From contig CAXHKT010000130.1 of the NCBI GenBank assembly GCA_964017195.1, positions 62,001 through 126,000 on the forward strand: DNA of 64,000 nt, in the 5' to 3' direction. The translations under genes were made by a program, and so were the position numbers. Below the pieces are notes generated by a model. The model was not told where the DNA came from. It saw only the letters and a list, made by a program, of their open reading frames with translations, and did no database searches. Of this stretch, positions 33,357 to 45,926 are shown one piece after another; the first letter of the stretch is position 1, and each line of letters begins with the position of its first letter. The stretch is from Siderastrea radians. Taxonomy: Eukaryota; Cnidaria; Anthozoa; Scleractinia; Rhizangiidae.

Positions 33357-34286
33357 CTACTGCATGCAGAAGAGTTTTCTGACCAAATTCTTCACTTCAT
33401 TTCGCACATCATTCATTCTGTAAATATAAATAACGGGATTGAGCGAAGTCGACAGGAAAAAAAACATCTTAAATATCACATGTGTCACCTCTATATATTC
33501 TTCATAACCTTTCAAAATAAGAAGTACTGCAACTACAAGATAGGGAGAGTAACTGACATAGAATACTCCTAAAATATACAAAATTGAGGTGATAGACTTC
33601 TTGTATTTCAAAATGTCTATTGCTGGTTGACAAGAGTTTTCGTTGGCTTGTACTTGCTGTTGGTGACGGCGAATAATGCGAAAAACTTTAAAATAAGAAA
33701 TCGTGGTAGCAATTAGGCAAAAAAGTAAAAATACAACGAATAGAACATAAAGGATAAACATTGCCTTTGAGTAAAACTGAAATATGGCAACTGGTATTAG
33801 AAGCAATGATATTAGAGTTACGATCAAACAGCTACGGCGCAGGGTCAGCAACGATCGACGAGTCATGTACAGCCATCTTTCGATGGACATAAGAGTGACG
33901 AGTACTAAAGATAAGTGAGCGAAAAATGTGTTGCAAAAAACCGTAACATAGAAAAGGAACAATAGCAGGTAGCTTTCATTTTTTTTATGCAAACACATCA
34001 ACCGCACTGCGACGTAAAAAGGCTCGGTTATAACTCCTGTGCAAAGATCGGTAAAAGCCAGTCCACTGAGAATGATATAGGAAGGTGTTCTTAGAGACGT
34101 GTTTCTCCATATTGCTGCCATAACTAGAGCGTTTCCCACCACTGCAAGCGGCGACAAAAAAGCGATGACTACTGAAGTTGACAGAGCTACCGGGTTGAAA
34201 GCAGAACTTCGATTTCTCGCAACACCATCCATTGAACAGGGGCTAAAAGATACATCTGAGGAGGGGAAAGTTAAGTTATTGCTCAT
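33357..34286 (-). CDS. Class A GPCR 4, intact single-exon seven-transmembrane receptor
   Basis: The ATG at 34286-34284 opens 309 codons; the TTG at 34361 upstream is in frame but not needed. The N-terminus has a glycosylation site (NNLTF). TM1 is LSPLAVVGNALVMAAIW (GN), TM2 SGLAFTDLCTGVITEP (with the conserved Asp), TM3 ends VTLMSIERWLYMTRRS, TM4 is LISLLLIPVAIFQF and TM5 VLFVVFLLFCLIATT. ICL3 is short (RRHQQQVQANENSCQPA). TM6 follows YKKSITSILYILGVF, and TM7 has STSLNPVIYIYRM (NPxxY), then a short tail with a Cys. ERW instead of DRY is shared by the whole local family. It is the only locus here with all parts. The ligand and G protein cannot be inferred; general resemblance is to the melanocortin/adenosine side of class A. 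Confidence 0.92.
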   Translation of the reverse strand: MSNNLTFPSSDVSFSPCSMDGVARNRSSAFNPVALSTSVVIAFLSPLAVVGNALVMAAIWRNTSLRTPSYIILSGLAFTDLCTGVITEPFYVAVRLMCLHKKNESYLLLFLFYVTVFCNTFFAHLSLVLVTLMSIERWLYMTRRSLLTLRRSCLIVTLISLLLIPVAIFQFYSKAMFILYVLFVVFLLFCLIATTISYFKVFRIIRRHQQQVQANENSCQPAIDILKYKKSITSILYILGVFYVSYSPYLVVAVLLILKGYEEYIEVTHVIFKMFFFLSTSLNPVIYIYRMNDVRNEVKNLVRKLFCMQ

Positions 34287-34329
34287 GGCTGCTTCTGTTT
34301 CTGCGTTGGAAGTGTTTCCTTCTTGCTTG

Positions 34330-36901
34330 AATAATTGCGGACCCAGAAAAACCAGAATCAACTATGAATTACAGAGGTTTGTTGGTGCTTATCAATACAC
34401 CAGCAAATAATAATTAAAACCTTAAATGTTATCGTACCTTTTCGCTAATGTACTGCTGTTTGACAGATTTTAATTAACTTTTTTTCAAAGACCTCTGTCA
34501 CTAAGAAAACCACCAACCATAAAAAAATAGCGTGATTAGTATTTATACAGAATTGATCTTTGTACCTTCCGGTGAATGTAATTATACTTTTTATGTTTCA
34601 CTGAAAAGGCGGAAACAACCTCAAAAACGATCAATCACTTTCTAACAAGGTTGATCATCATAGCATTGCAAATGACGGCCGATCTCTTGGTGTTTTTTAT
34701 TTGCCAAGGAAAATTATTGGAATGTTCTTTCATTTGTTTTTCTAGAATTAAGAGCTCTTCTAAAAGATAACAATGAAAGTACCGTATTTTCAAAATTTAA
34801 ATTATAGATAGAGAATCTTCATTTTAATCTTTAATAATCAAAGTAGCACAGGTGTTTTCATTTCATCCCATATGGAATTTGGGCGTATAATAGGAAGATG
34901 AGCTATACCCTGACAACTGATTTTAGACGCCTCCCTCCACTGAAGTCGGTCATACAATGTGATTGCCAACTTTCATGAAGAAATCAAGGACATGATCGAC
35001 AACACGACATTTCCAGTCTTTTCCCCAGATAACTTTTCGAACCCTATCTGCAGCTCGGCAAACGATGAGAGGGAAAAGGATCCTTACATTAATGCGGCCA
35101 CGTTCTCATGTTCTATCATTGTCGCCATTTTATCACTGGTGGCAGTAACGGGAAACGGGCTTGTTTTGGCGGCGGTTTGGAAAAAGATCTTCCAGACGAC
35201 AACTTTCCATATTCTTCTGAGCAGATTAGCTTTAACTGATTTATGTACGGGGCTGCAACCAGTTTGTTATTCTTGGTTTTTAACTGCAACAAGCCTCCGA
35301 TTCATCATAACAGTCATGAGCGCTGAACGATGGTTACACATGTCTCGACGATCAGTAGTGGGTTCTCGTCGTGCATGTTTCATCTTAACTGTGTTACTGC
35401 TTATCCCGATTCCCTTTGTAGTTTTTCGTTCACTAGCAACTATAAAAGGAAATCCTGCAATTGAGTTGAATATTACGATATAGCAGTAGCACTACTTTGT
35501 TTTTTTAACCACCTCTTTCTCTTATTTCACGTCCTTCGAGTCATCCGTCGCCAGAAACAACAAGTGCAAGCCAACGGAACATCTGGGAATTTTGGTCAAC
35601 CAGCCATAAACTTGGCAAAGTACAAGAAATCCGTTTTCACAATCCTATATATACTGTCTGTTTTATTTGTGTTTCTTTTCTTATGTTGTCCATGTTGCGA
35701 TGTATGTTCATGCGGGTATTTATGACTCTCGAGAGTTGTCAGTAGCCTATCATGTGATCGTGTTGCTTTTATTCTTGTCTTCTTCTCTCAACCCTGGCCT
35801 TTACCTTATGAGAATGAGCGACATCCGTATTGGAGTGAAAAAATTATTATTCTCCAACAATTGAAAGAAAACCCTGGATAACAAGGACAGTATGATCAAC
35901 TCGATTTAGGTTTCGTTAGCTGCAATATATATCATTAATATTTTTTTGCTTGATTTTGACAAACGAAACCAAACTTTGGGGTCTGTTTTTTTTCTCCTTT
36001 CCTTTACTATAAACTCTCGAGTCATTACTTTGAAGTGGGTTTTAATTTTTTCTCACAATATTATTTTTGATAGGATAGGCTAGGCATGTAGTCAGTTTTC
36101 TAAACTAACGTAAAGCTTACTTTACTTTATAAAAGTGATTCTTTCGAGCTGAGCTCATTGCTTGTCATATTGAGAGGGTATCTCGTAGAAAAAAGAAGAT
36201 AAGGCCACACTGACTTTTGCGTTCAGAAATTAAAGGGAGATATTGGCGAATAAGGTATGCTTAATTAAGAGTCTTTTTACAAGAAAAACATCTTTGATAT
36301 GTCGGACATCGGACTTGTACTAATGTACATGTACGTCCGCAAATTTCACTCCCTTATATTTGTGAAAAATAAAAAGATAATTTGATGATATTTATCGATT
36401 TCTCGCATTCCAGGTTTGATAAATTTGCATTACAGCAGCACGGAAAAATGTAAACCTTACAGACATTTCCCTCCTTTGGGAGAAGTCAGAGTCAACAGCG
36501 TTAAAATAGCCAATAAAGTACGAGTGCACGCTGGAATGCGTCGTTGATTTATCGCTTACGCATACTCGTAACCTAAACGCGATGTAGACAAACAGGTTCT
36601 CGCATTTTTTTGCTATACGCCTATGCTGCAAACGAGTCTACCCTGACATACGGACTTAGGCCGACAAAAAGTAATGCTCATAATTATAAACTTAGGGTGA
36701 GTGAAATCTACCCTTTTCGTTATAACTAACTGTAACAAAAGAAGGAAGTTGCAAGTTTTGTGCAAGTTATGGTCAAAGTGAATGACACTTACCAAATACT
36801 CCCCTGAAAATGCATGAAGTGGCTTCGTCCCTTCTCGCGCGTGCTACCAGCAGTATGTTTGTCCATGATGTTTTAGTAGTGATATGGGCACCGAATTAGC
36901 C
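34330..36901. repeat. Segmental duplication SD1, copy 2
   Basis: It is nearly identical to 22984-25744 but with a single copy of the 190-bp tandem unit. Its left end overlaps the region just upstream of GPCR 4; the right boundary is at ACCGAATTAGCC. Confidence 0.92.
34959..35864 (+). pseudogene. Class A GPCR pseudogene 2b (copy on SD1)
   Basis: It has the same structure and the same defects as 23614-24521: the TM2-TM3 deletion, the stop after IELNITI (35481-35483), and TM5-TM7 in other frames (SSSLNPGLYLMRMSDIRIG at the end). Differences are single bases (for example NTTF here for NMTF, and one T fewer near 35527). The gene was already dead before it was duplicated. Confidence 0.88.
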
Positions 36902-38540
36902 GTTTTTTTGAGGACGAATCTAGTTAACGTGAGGAGGAATTAAATTAGGTTTGGATGCCACAAGGATAAAGGTGTGGCTTATAAATAAAATAAGCGGGAA
37001 TCTCGGTAATTTATGAAGGAATAAATTATGTCGTAGGGCTCACTGAAATGTCAACTTGTCAAAAAGAATGTCTCAAATAAGAAAATTGCGTAGAAAAGCG
37101 TTTGTGGCATTGGAGCAATTTTTGAAAATAAAGAAAAGAAAATTAAATTAATTGAAAGAAAAATGGCAAGGCTCCAGTTAACCGGAACTAAGAGGATGTG
37201 TATGGCTAAGAAATGAAAGTATATCAGTATATATATTATTTTGCCTAGTAGTATAATTTGGCCATGAACGGCTATAGGGTTCGCCAAAGTGTCAAAAACG
37301 TCAAAAGCAGAAGTAAAATGTTTAAAAATCATTGGCTTTATAAGTGGCCGGATCCCGTAATCAAATTCTATTGCAAAACCACCGGGCCGAATTATTAAGA
37401 ATGGTAAATAAGGCAAAAGGGCTTTCACTGGTCTCGTACACTGAAAGAAATCGCTCGTTAACGCGCATGACTGCACCTAAATGTAAAAGTGGTTGACTTC
37501 AAATAAAGAGCTTTTAAGCTTATACATGTTGAAGTCTCACTGTCTCAGCCGCTTAAAACAAATAGCCTAAACGTTTTGTCAGCTTGTATAGCTTACTGAA
37601 CGGTTTTCATTTTAAAACATACGAAACTTTCGCCATTCATAGACCAAATAAGCTTTTAAAAAAAAAATCCCTGCACTGTACTGCAGTTTATTTGCTTCGA
37701 CAAGTGAGATGAAAAAAGTTGAAAATTGTGCGTGTTGTAAAGGAAAATCCAAGAAACAGTTTCGCTAGGTGGAATATTTACGATAAAAAATTTCAACACA
37801 TAAGCTTCCCTTTTTTCCTGAACATCACCAGATCCGTAGCGGCTGAGACGAATCCCCGCGTGTTGCGTGACACGGCTTGAGATTTCAGAATTCACGACGA
37901 CTACCTTTGGATCGAAGTTCATGCAAAACGTTTCTAATGTTGTTGAAGAAATATCTTTTGGAGAGAGTGTAATGCTTTTCCATCAGAACCGAATTTTTCC
38001 AAGTACAATGCGAAAAGTAGCGAATATTCTGACTGAAATATATTTGCATATCGCATCAGACGGCATGTTCTCGTATTTCAACTTGCAGTGAAAGGAATAC
38101 CGAAGAGAAAAGAGAGCTCTTTTCCCCCGTGTTTTTTGTCGATGCAAGTCGTCGAATTTGGTTATGTGAACGGTCACTAACGTAGGAGAACGAAGCTAGA
38201 TAGAACTATTGCCGTTGATATCTGAGAATACCTTTTCATAACCTGAAAATGCGACCAGCTACAAGTAAGCTTACATTAGCGTAGTTAAAATTACATGCGC
38301 CTCGGACTTTTTTGTGGCTTTGGGTCTTCCGTTCGTGAATGGAAATGAATCCATGAAAGATCGTTTATTATCAATCCAGAACATTAAAGGATTCAAAACG
38401 AATTAGATTAAAGTTCTTTCTACTGCGGAATTTCCAGCGCGTTTTCTTATTACAATGGTTTGTTTACGTTATCAGTTCATGCTCAATTTCCGAGTTTCAC
38501 GGCGTGTTTGAAATGGTTGCATGATTGTTTGCATCAAAAA
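36902..38540. other. Stretch without recognisable genes
   Basis: The ORFs 37051-37476 (-) and 37656-37922 (-) are AT-driven, lack family motifs and have no clear splice context. Nothing else stands out. Confidence 0.45.
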
Positions 38541-38544
38541 ATCC

Positions 38545-38940
38545 AAGTCAAATCGTTGAAATGTCCGAGCAAAATGAATTTAACTTTCGGATAATGGTTA
38601 TCTCATTTCCTTTTGTGTGTAAAGTGCTTGAAAAGTGCCGTTTCGTTTGAGGGTTGTCGTTTTTCATTGTATCGCTCACTTTGCATCGGATCGCACTGTT
38701 TTTGTCCGTGTTTGAAAAAGTTGACTGTTCGCACAAAAAAAAAAAGAAAAAACAACGTCGTATCGAAGAAATCTCGAGTGAAATGAATTTAACGTCCGGA
38801 TGACGGTTTAGTTATTTTTCCCTTCTGTATTGGAGGACTTGAAGAGCTCCGGTTCGTTTGAAAGTTGACAATTTAATTGCTCACTTTGCATCTATCGCGG
38901 TGTTCTTGTTCATGACTTCTTCGATCTCGCTCGCGTCGTG
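38545..38940. repeat. Diverged tandem duplication (2 x ~195 bp)
   Basis: Corresponding blocks in the two halves are AAATGAATTTAAC then TCCGGAT (about 38573 and 38781), TTCGTTTGA (about 38643 and 38852) and GCTCACTTTGCATC (about 38674 and 38878). An A-run of about 11 separates the halves. Confidence 0.6.
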
Positions 38941-39162
38941 CTTCGTGGAAGGCAGAAAGAAAACGAAAATATCATTCTTAAACGACTTACCGAAGTAAAA
39001 CTAAATTTCTAAGGAGACTTTGTCACTTCAAGAATTAACTTTCGTTGTTTTTATTCTACAACAAGCCTCATGAAGAGTTCTGTTTGGGTTTGAATTTTTT
39101 TTTGTAATGGCGGCCGGTCACTTGAAATTTGTTTGGCGATTCTCTTTTCACCTAAGGTCAGC

Positions 39163-39410
39163 AACTTACGATTAATAACTAAATTGACCGTCACTTGCGA
39201 TTAATAGTCGCACAATGTACGATTATTAACTGTAGAATCTGTCAGACGTAGTTAATAATCGTGAATTGTACGATTATTAACTGTAAAATTCACGATTAGT
39301 AATCGCAACTGTCGTGTTTCGCGATTAATAACTAGAAAGTACCGCTTTTCACGATTAATATCGACAAATGTACGTATGTCTAGATTATTAATAGTGGTAT
39401 TTTTCACTAT
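39163..39410. repeat. Cluster of CGATTA(T/A)TAACT motifs in both orientations
   Basis: At least eight variants of ACGATTATTAACT or GTTAATAATCGT lie within 250 bp at irregular 20-35 bp spacing. This looks like a cluster of TAAT-core sites or a degenerate short-period repeat. There is no ORF. Confidence 0.6.
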
Positions 39411-39411
39411 G

Positions 39412-40104
39412 GTATCTACCTTTGTTTTCATAGTCTGTTATGTTGGATGCATCAAATTATATTAGAAATATTCTAAAAGCTTGTGAACAAATCAAAAAAT
39501 TCTGATTGTTATTTGTGTTCACTGTTGACCAGTCTGTCACAAGGGACATTGCACAAATTGTTATTGAAACTGTTCAACGATAATTTTTTGATTAAAATAC
39601 ATGTATGATAGTTACTCACCATGGAAAGAGTCTGTTGATGTTTTAAAAGTTAATAATCCTAGCTAATTTATAAGAAGAGGTTAAAAAACTGCCTTCACCC
39701 ACTTTCCCTTTGTCTAAAGCTTGGAATGCTTGCATAAGAAGGGTTTGAATAATGGAGGGTAGCTGCTTCAGTTGGCACCAGCCCCCTTTCCAACTTATTT
39801 TCTTATTTTCTAACCAATTCAATAATGGTTCCTGAGCACTGCAGCCAGCAGCCAGAGAGCCCCCCCCCCCCCCCCCCGCAGAAAAATGGGCTCCCGAGTG
39901 GGTAGTTTTCTCAACATCTTCTCATATGGTTTAATTAACAATGATTATAAATCAGAGTCGGAGATAGAGTCACTCTCACTTTCTTCACTGTTGCTGTAAT
40001 GTCCTCCGTATTCGAGGTCATAAGATGCTGGAAGACATTTCTCAACATCATCATCTGCAAGCTCCTCAGTGAATTCAAAATCATCAAAGGTATCTCTGAC
40101 CATA
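39412..40104 (-). pseudogene. Duplicated 3' end of the RecQ-like helicase gene
   Basis: It matches 45927-46658 closely. On the minus strand it holds only the acidic C-terminal tail (MVRDTFDDFEFTEELADDDV to SESDSISDSDL, stop at about 39945) and the downstream flank, including a long C-run. The match breaks abruptly after ATGGTCAGAGATACC at 40104, inside the coding sequence, so this is a truncated segmental copy. Confidence 0.88.
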
Positions 40105-43100
40105 GATCTATAATTTTGATATGGCCCAAACAGAAATGACATACTCTACAAAAGTTCAAATCTCCTTGCTCTTGTTTGGCTTGATTAGTTGAAACTCACG
40201 TGCGCACTAGGGGACTCTATCTTGAAGAGTTTGAACCTGCTCAGATTTTAATCACAATCGACAGAAGTTGACACTCTCGCTATGGTTTGGCCTCTAACTC
40301 TCGTGAACTCTCATTGACTCTCAGCTTCTGCTTTTAAAGAGTTTGAACTTTTATGGACTCTCGTTTTTGTCTGGCCTGGGCAATACGAAATGTAGTTTGT
40401 CTCCCGATAGGATTTTTCAGCAACAGCATGCTTTGATATTTGCTAAAAATCATCGTTACTTGTTCAAGCTTCTCTATGTGCATATAAACTTTGCAACTAG
40501 GATAGCTGCCGAAAGATTTCTTTCGTTCCTAACGATGACAAATAAGGCATTTAGCAGTCAGATCATACCGACAGACTAACTTTGGTGAAATATATTTTTC
40601 ATGATGTTTGCTTGTAAAAGTTTTAAGAAAAATGTTTTTGAGTTTGAGATCTTAATGCGAATACGTCAAGGTTGGAGAGATGAAAGAACAGGATCAGACG
40701 CAATATCTTGGGACTTAAGTATCCAGTTCTATTTCTGGCTATTCCTATTCCGGTTTAGGAATAACAGGATATCCTTTAAAACATTCCGATCGCATTCCGT
40801 TCATTTTGTTATCGTGGAAGAGAATAATGTCCAGACTGAGAAAACAGTAACTGTATGTTGTCTTCTATTCCAGATTAGGCCACCAAAACGTACCCTAAGT
40901 GTCGACATTATTTATCACTGGTAGCTGTCAAAGAGTTTGATACCCTTGGTGTAGCTTTGGTCCTTTATAATACAATTAATTTACTTTGCGCATAGCGCAT
41001 GTGTTTCCGGGTTCCAATTTCTTTTGCGCATGTTCTATATGATGGGTATAAACTGACAACTTTTAAACACGTGGCCGCCCGCCGTAGTCACCAAAAAGGT
41101 AAAATGAGGCAAAAGGCGTGATTTCACCCCCCCCCCGATCGAGTTAGCCCCCCCCCACTTTAAAATAGGCCCGCGCGGTCCCTGCGGATAACTTGTACAG
41201 TTTCGTACTTTAGCATTGTATAGGAGGTGCGGGGAAAGGCTTCTCTTAGTTCCTTTGGGGGTGCTATGTTATCACCTATTTTTACATTGATTACGAAGAG
41301 GATACCAAAAAGTGAAGTTTCTCTAAACTAATTGGCCACGGTCAGTGACGATTGTACCTTCGTAGTGGGAAATATTGATGTCCCTTTTTTTTCGGTGGTA
41401 GTTTTGGAAGATGACAGACGGGATCTTGACGACAAGAGATGACCTAAACAGTTTTGCTGGAAGCTGCTATGCCATAATGTTCATGCAGTTAGATTTTGAT
41501 TGGAATGATAAGGTCTTTAACCAGGTCGGTCAACCCCTCCCCTTTCGCCTTATCTTAGTGGCATCGTCCCGTGGCTGACGGCAGTTTTGCGGTCGGCTGA
41601 GTAGTAGTAGACAGGTTTGAGGCCCAACGCTCCACGAAAGTGCACGAGAGAAATCGAAAGCTGACTTGATAGTCAGGGCACGTCTTCTTTCGCCTAACGC
41701 GTATTTGAGGGAGAGTTCATCTCCGAATCCCATGTCTACACCTCTCTGCTGTCAAGTGAGAGAAATATCATCGCCCTTAACCCTTTGAGACCGGTTGCAA
41801 AAAATGCATATGCAAGCTCTCGCAGGCTACCATCCCGCTTATGCAAATTTGTTTATTAAAGAGGGGGCTGGGGCTGACCAAAATAATCCTGTTTCCTCAC
41901 TTCCCCTTTAAGATATAAAATGTCCCCTGAACTTTATTAGGGGTAAATGCGTCCGCGCGCCCTACTAATGTGTGGACAGCGGACTTAACAATAACATTAC
42001 TCGCTTGAGTATCTACAGTCGTTAGTTGCGCACATGGGGGATTTTCGCCGATTGCACGCAGGTAAAGTGGCCAATTTGTTCGTAGTACTTAACTGTTTGT
42101 ATTGTTAGAATGGTTTTCTTTTTTTGTAGACCGTTGTAACAACCACTGAAGGAAGAATAGCGTTTGGTGTTTTGCTTTAAGTGTCGAAACAACCATCAAC
42201 ACTCGCTCGAGGAGTACTTTGGCTTCCGTACACAGCAGTCATCTTGGACCTCACTTACTGAACGCAGTAATCTGGAAAAAAGGCTGGTGAAGACAAGGTT
42301 ATCGTATTTATGTCTTCCATGACTCCATGTCAATGAACTTTTGGCCTTTTTAAGCGGCAATCCGTATGCTGCTGTACCACATGTAGAGTATTGCGTGACA
42401 ACAAACTGGCCGTAAACGCTCATCGATGTGAACTTCGAAAAGCTCGGAAGAATTCCGAGGTAATTCAGGTAAAATTGATCCAGTTATGCTCGAAAACTGT
42501 TCTATGATCTATTTTTGAATACACCTTGGGTTTAAAATGCTTTCGGTTGTAATGTAGGTAAATCAAAATGTCTTTGAATTGACCGAGTCATATTAAGTCA
42601 AGTTGTGAATGCTGCAGTTTTTGTTCATTTTGTTTAGGTTTTTCCATAACCATATGATGAGTGCCGACAAATTTTATTATAGTTACTTTTAGACCAGACC
42701 TTGACCTATTGTCTGATCAGAGAATGAGATGTAGGTCAGGTCCCACTTTTACGAAATCTTGATTTTAATGGAGGCACCTTATCAATGGCGTTCGTGTTGT
42801 CTCTAGGTCGGTGTACTAAAACAATTCTAACAAAATTCCTACAAGACAGAACAAGTTATTTTAGCAGTGAAAATAATAAACATGGCCTATTTAAGGTATG
42901 GAGTAAATATAAGCTGCTTTTGGCAACTCTGTGTTGTTTTATGTTTTATCTCGAGTTTAGTGTTAAAATCGGGGTTCCGGTGGAAGGATTTCCTTCTTCA
43001 GAGGTCGCATCGGAACTATCGGCCTAAAACAGGTAGAAAATCAAATGAAGCCAAACAAATGAGATTTTTGTACTTTACTTATAATGTTGTACTTCTGCAC

Positions 43101-43430
43101 AGAAAATGAAAGAAATCTATTTTCCATCGAAAATCGACTAGTCGGTTTTTACACGGAATGCCTCTTAAAATTGATACGAGACATGTTTCAGCATCTCTGA
43201 TGCCATACTCCGTTGAATGAAAAATGAATGAAAATCATTGAATGAAATAACGAAGCATGGGGGCCAGAGCAGTATAATACTGGCCCTTCATATACATGTA
43301 CTTATATATTTGCATCTAACAATCAAATTGTTCCTTGGCACCCCCCCTCCCCCCCTGCCTCCCCCACCCTGGTCAATGTCATTATCAAGTTTTAGATTAG
43401 TTAAATATTAAATATTAAATTAATTTTTAT
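40105..43430. other. Stretch with no firm gene; possible 5' parts of the DUF6589 gene
   Basis: There are several C-runs (41126-41156 and 43340-43355). At about 42355-42470 a plus-strand frame reads CCCTTCRVLRDNKLAVNAH, then RCELRKARKNSEVIQ before GTAAAAT. It could be an upstream zinc-binding exon of the gene at 43.4 kb, but this is weak. The minus-strand ORFs at 41530-41733 and 42196-42423 are unassigned. Confidence 0.35.
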
Positions 43431-43433
43431 TCC

Positions 43434-44633
43434 TTGATATTCTACGTGCTGTATGATGTGTTCTTCAACTCCTCTTCAGTTAATGATGTTGGAACCATGT
43501 GCAACAACATGAACGTAATTAATCAAGTGAATGCTAAAACCTCAAATGTCCTTGACAACTTCAACTACTGCAAGACTTATGTCAAACTGGAAACAGATGC
43601 CTTTATTACAGCTGCCAACATGACGCATTTTGGAATGAGCAAACTCGGCGAACCTGTTGAACATTTCATACCACCTTCAATTTTACAAGGCAGTAAAAGT
43701 GCAAAAAGGAATTGGCTCCATGAGCAAGTGAACTCAAGGAGATTTTGAAAAAAAACTGTCATGGAAGAGCAAGAGCATTTTCATGAGACTCTGCAAAGTG
43801 AACTTGTGGAAATGAACAGGCCAAAGAGGTATTACTGCAGGGTTTGTAATAAGGAGTACAGGTATGCCAAAGCGAGGGATTCTCACGAGTTAACAGTTCA
43901 TTCATTCAGCGACCAATCTCAAGGAGAGTCAAGTGCGAACACCACTCGACCTTCTCCAGAACCTAAACCCACCGACGCTAGGTACAATTATGCCTGTGCT
44001 CGCCTGAACTTTGGAATGCTAATTTTCAATTTTTGACGATGCAATCAAAGAGGGGGATGGTGAGAGGATTCTAAGATGCTGGAAGTTCCTGCTGTTGATA
44101 TTCAGAGCATACAAGCATACAAAGTATGCTTTTGCTGCTTTACAGTTGTTCTTTTTTACACTATGTATCTTATCAGAGAGACTCGCTCACTACCTGGTAT
44201 GGAATCGAACTGTTAATAACCGTGGTGGGAAAGGGCGCAATATCTCTTTGGACTTGCGGGTGGAACATTTAAACAATCTATAAAGAAGATGCTTAGGTGC
44301 CTTGGTGTTAATGTAACTGAGAAGTCATCAAAACGATGCAGTGAGGCAATCTCTATCTTAGAAGAAATGTTGCACAACATAGATGTTGAGTTGGGAGTCA
44401 AGGAACTTTCTGGACACCACATCAAGGCCAAAGATCATGACGATTTTCAAGCCCTAGTCAAGGAAATCCATGAGAGAGGGAATCTGTTCTCTTTCAACCC
44501 AACTTCAGAGAGCAACTATCAGAAATTTCCTGACTTCCAAAGCAACATCTTGAGTGGGCTAGACTTCAAGCAACTGAACAAGTGGTTGAATACACACAAG
44601 AAGGAAATGTCACATCTAGATCTTCAAGAATGA
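43434..44633 (+). pseudogene. DUF6589-type protein remnant with C2H2-like finger
   Basis: Pieces in several frames follow the order of cnidarian DUF6589 proteins. The first is FITAANMTHFGMSKLGEPVE and HFIPPSILQGSKSAKRNWLH (to the stop at about 43746). The second is RYYCRVCNKEYRYAKARDSH with ELTVH (C-x2-C and H-x4-H). The third is DDAIKEGDGERILRCWKF and HTKYAFAALQLFF, split over frames. The last is NRGGKGRNISLDLRVEHLNN, then GVNVTEKSSKRCSEAISILE and ELGVKELSGHHIKAK (44289-44633). The domain has no proven activity; its repetitive distribution suggests a mobile-element protein. Stops near 43746 and 44034, plus frame changes, show decay. The family call is from memory of its conserved blocks. Confidence 0.7.
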
Positions 44634-45926
44634 TAGCATCCATGACAGTTTTCTTCAATATCTCTCACTTGCTCATGAAGAAAATTTCTGCTACGTACCC
44701 TCAGGGCATAGTTAAAAGGGACAGTTCAGAATATTTGATATCATACACTTATTGCCCCCCTACACAACCTGTATCCTGAACCCGTGAGGCGAGACCAACC
44801 TATAATGAAAAGAGTCCCATAGTATCTCTTATAGTACAATGCTAAATTTTGGCGTGATTCCATTGGTCGAAATTGATCATGTGACGCGACAGTGTCACTC
44901 CTCAGTGGGCACCTCTCAGTGCATAGTGCCCATTTTTGGCAATTTTCGCTCAAAATTTCGCATTGTACAATAAAAACAATAGAGTCCTTCTTTTTCAGGC
45001 CCTATGTGTTATAGGTTCCCTTGGAAATTTGATGTTCAAACTTATTAAGCCCTCGAACATAGTATTTGTTTTGAACATCAAATTTGAATCCTCTGGCAAC
45101 TTATCACCAATAGTGCCTTCAACAGAAGAACTCAGTTGTTTAAATATGATCGTTCCCGTTAAATAGCTTGTAAGACAACAAGAAGTAATGACCTCTAACC
45201 CTACACCCTCATCTGGGATCAGAAACCCTTTGTCTTTTGCATAGTATCTCCATAAGAGATGATACAGAGCAATGTAAAATAGTTTTGACCTCTTACCCAA
45301 ATCATATTGGTTTGATTTTTAATGTGCATAGCTAAAAGAAGTCATCCACTGGGATGGGAGAATAGTATCGAGCATTGATCCTTGTAATAGTTATTCTGCT
45401 GTAAAGTGTCCATATTTGACTTGCTGAACCAAGATTAGGGGAAATTTTAGAACACATAAATTTTATTGTAAATAACTTGACATTCAAAGCACTGAGAAAA
45501 TATTTGCATGCGTTATCTCGGACTTTAGACCTTTAACTCCCAACATTTCCTTTCTGGACTCCTCCCTTTTCTTATAAACTGCTAGCAGATTTTACATTAA
45601 TTTGGAGTTGGTTTCCATTTGAAGAAAACATTTCATCGCTTTTTCTGGTATGTTTATTTTATCGTGCATTGATATTACTATAATAATTCTTGGGACTTTA
45701 GCCCTTTCACTCACAGAATCAATAATTGTTTTGAAGACCTGCAATACAGTTCTACCTTTTAGAGTCTGTGGATGAAATTCTGAGTCGTGACCTACAAGGA
45801 AACCTGTTTGGCATTACTCTCTTCTAGTAGTAACATGTATTTTTTCTCGGTATTTGCAAATAGGGCTTTTCTTGAATTGTGACTTTTATTACTCTACAAT
45901 GTATGTAAACTTCAATAATAACAGCT
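44634..45926. other. Stretch without recognisable genes
   Basis: A minus-strand ORF at 44995-45300 (starting MGKRSKLFYIALYHLLWRYY) has no recognised family. It could be a remnant of the neighbouring mobile gene set; I see no splice or domain support. Confidence 0.4.

Noticed and set aside
37051..37476. 141-residue minus-strand ORF with hydrophobic stretches
   Set aside because: Hydrophobicity follows from AT-rich sequence; no GPCR or other family motif, no splice or start context.
39163..39410. CRISPR-like array
   Set aside because: The repeats are degenerate, irregularly spaced and in both orientations, in a eukaryotic context.
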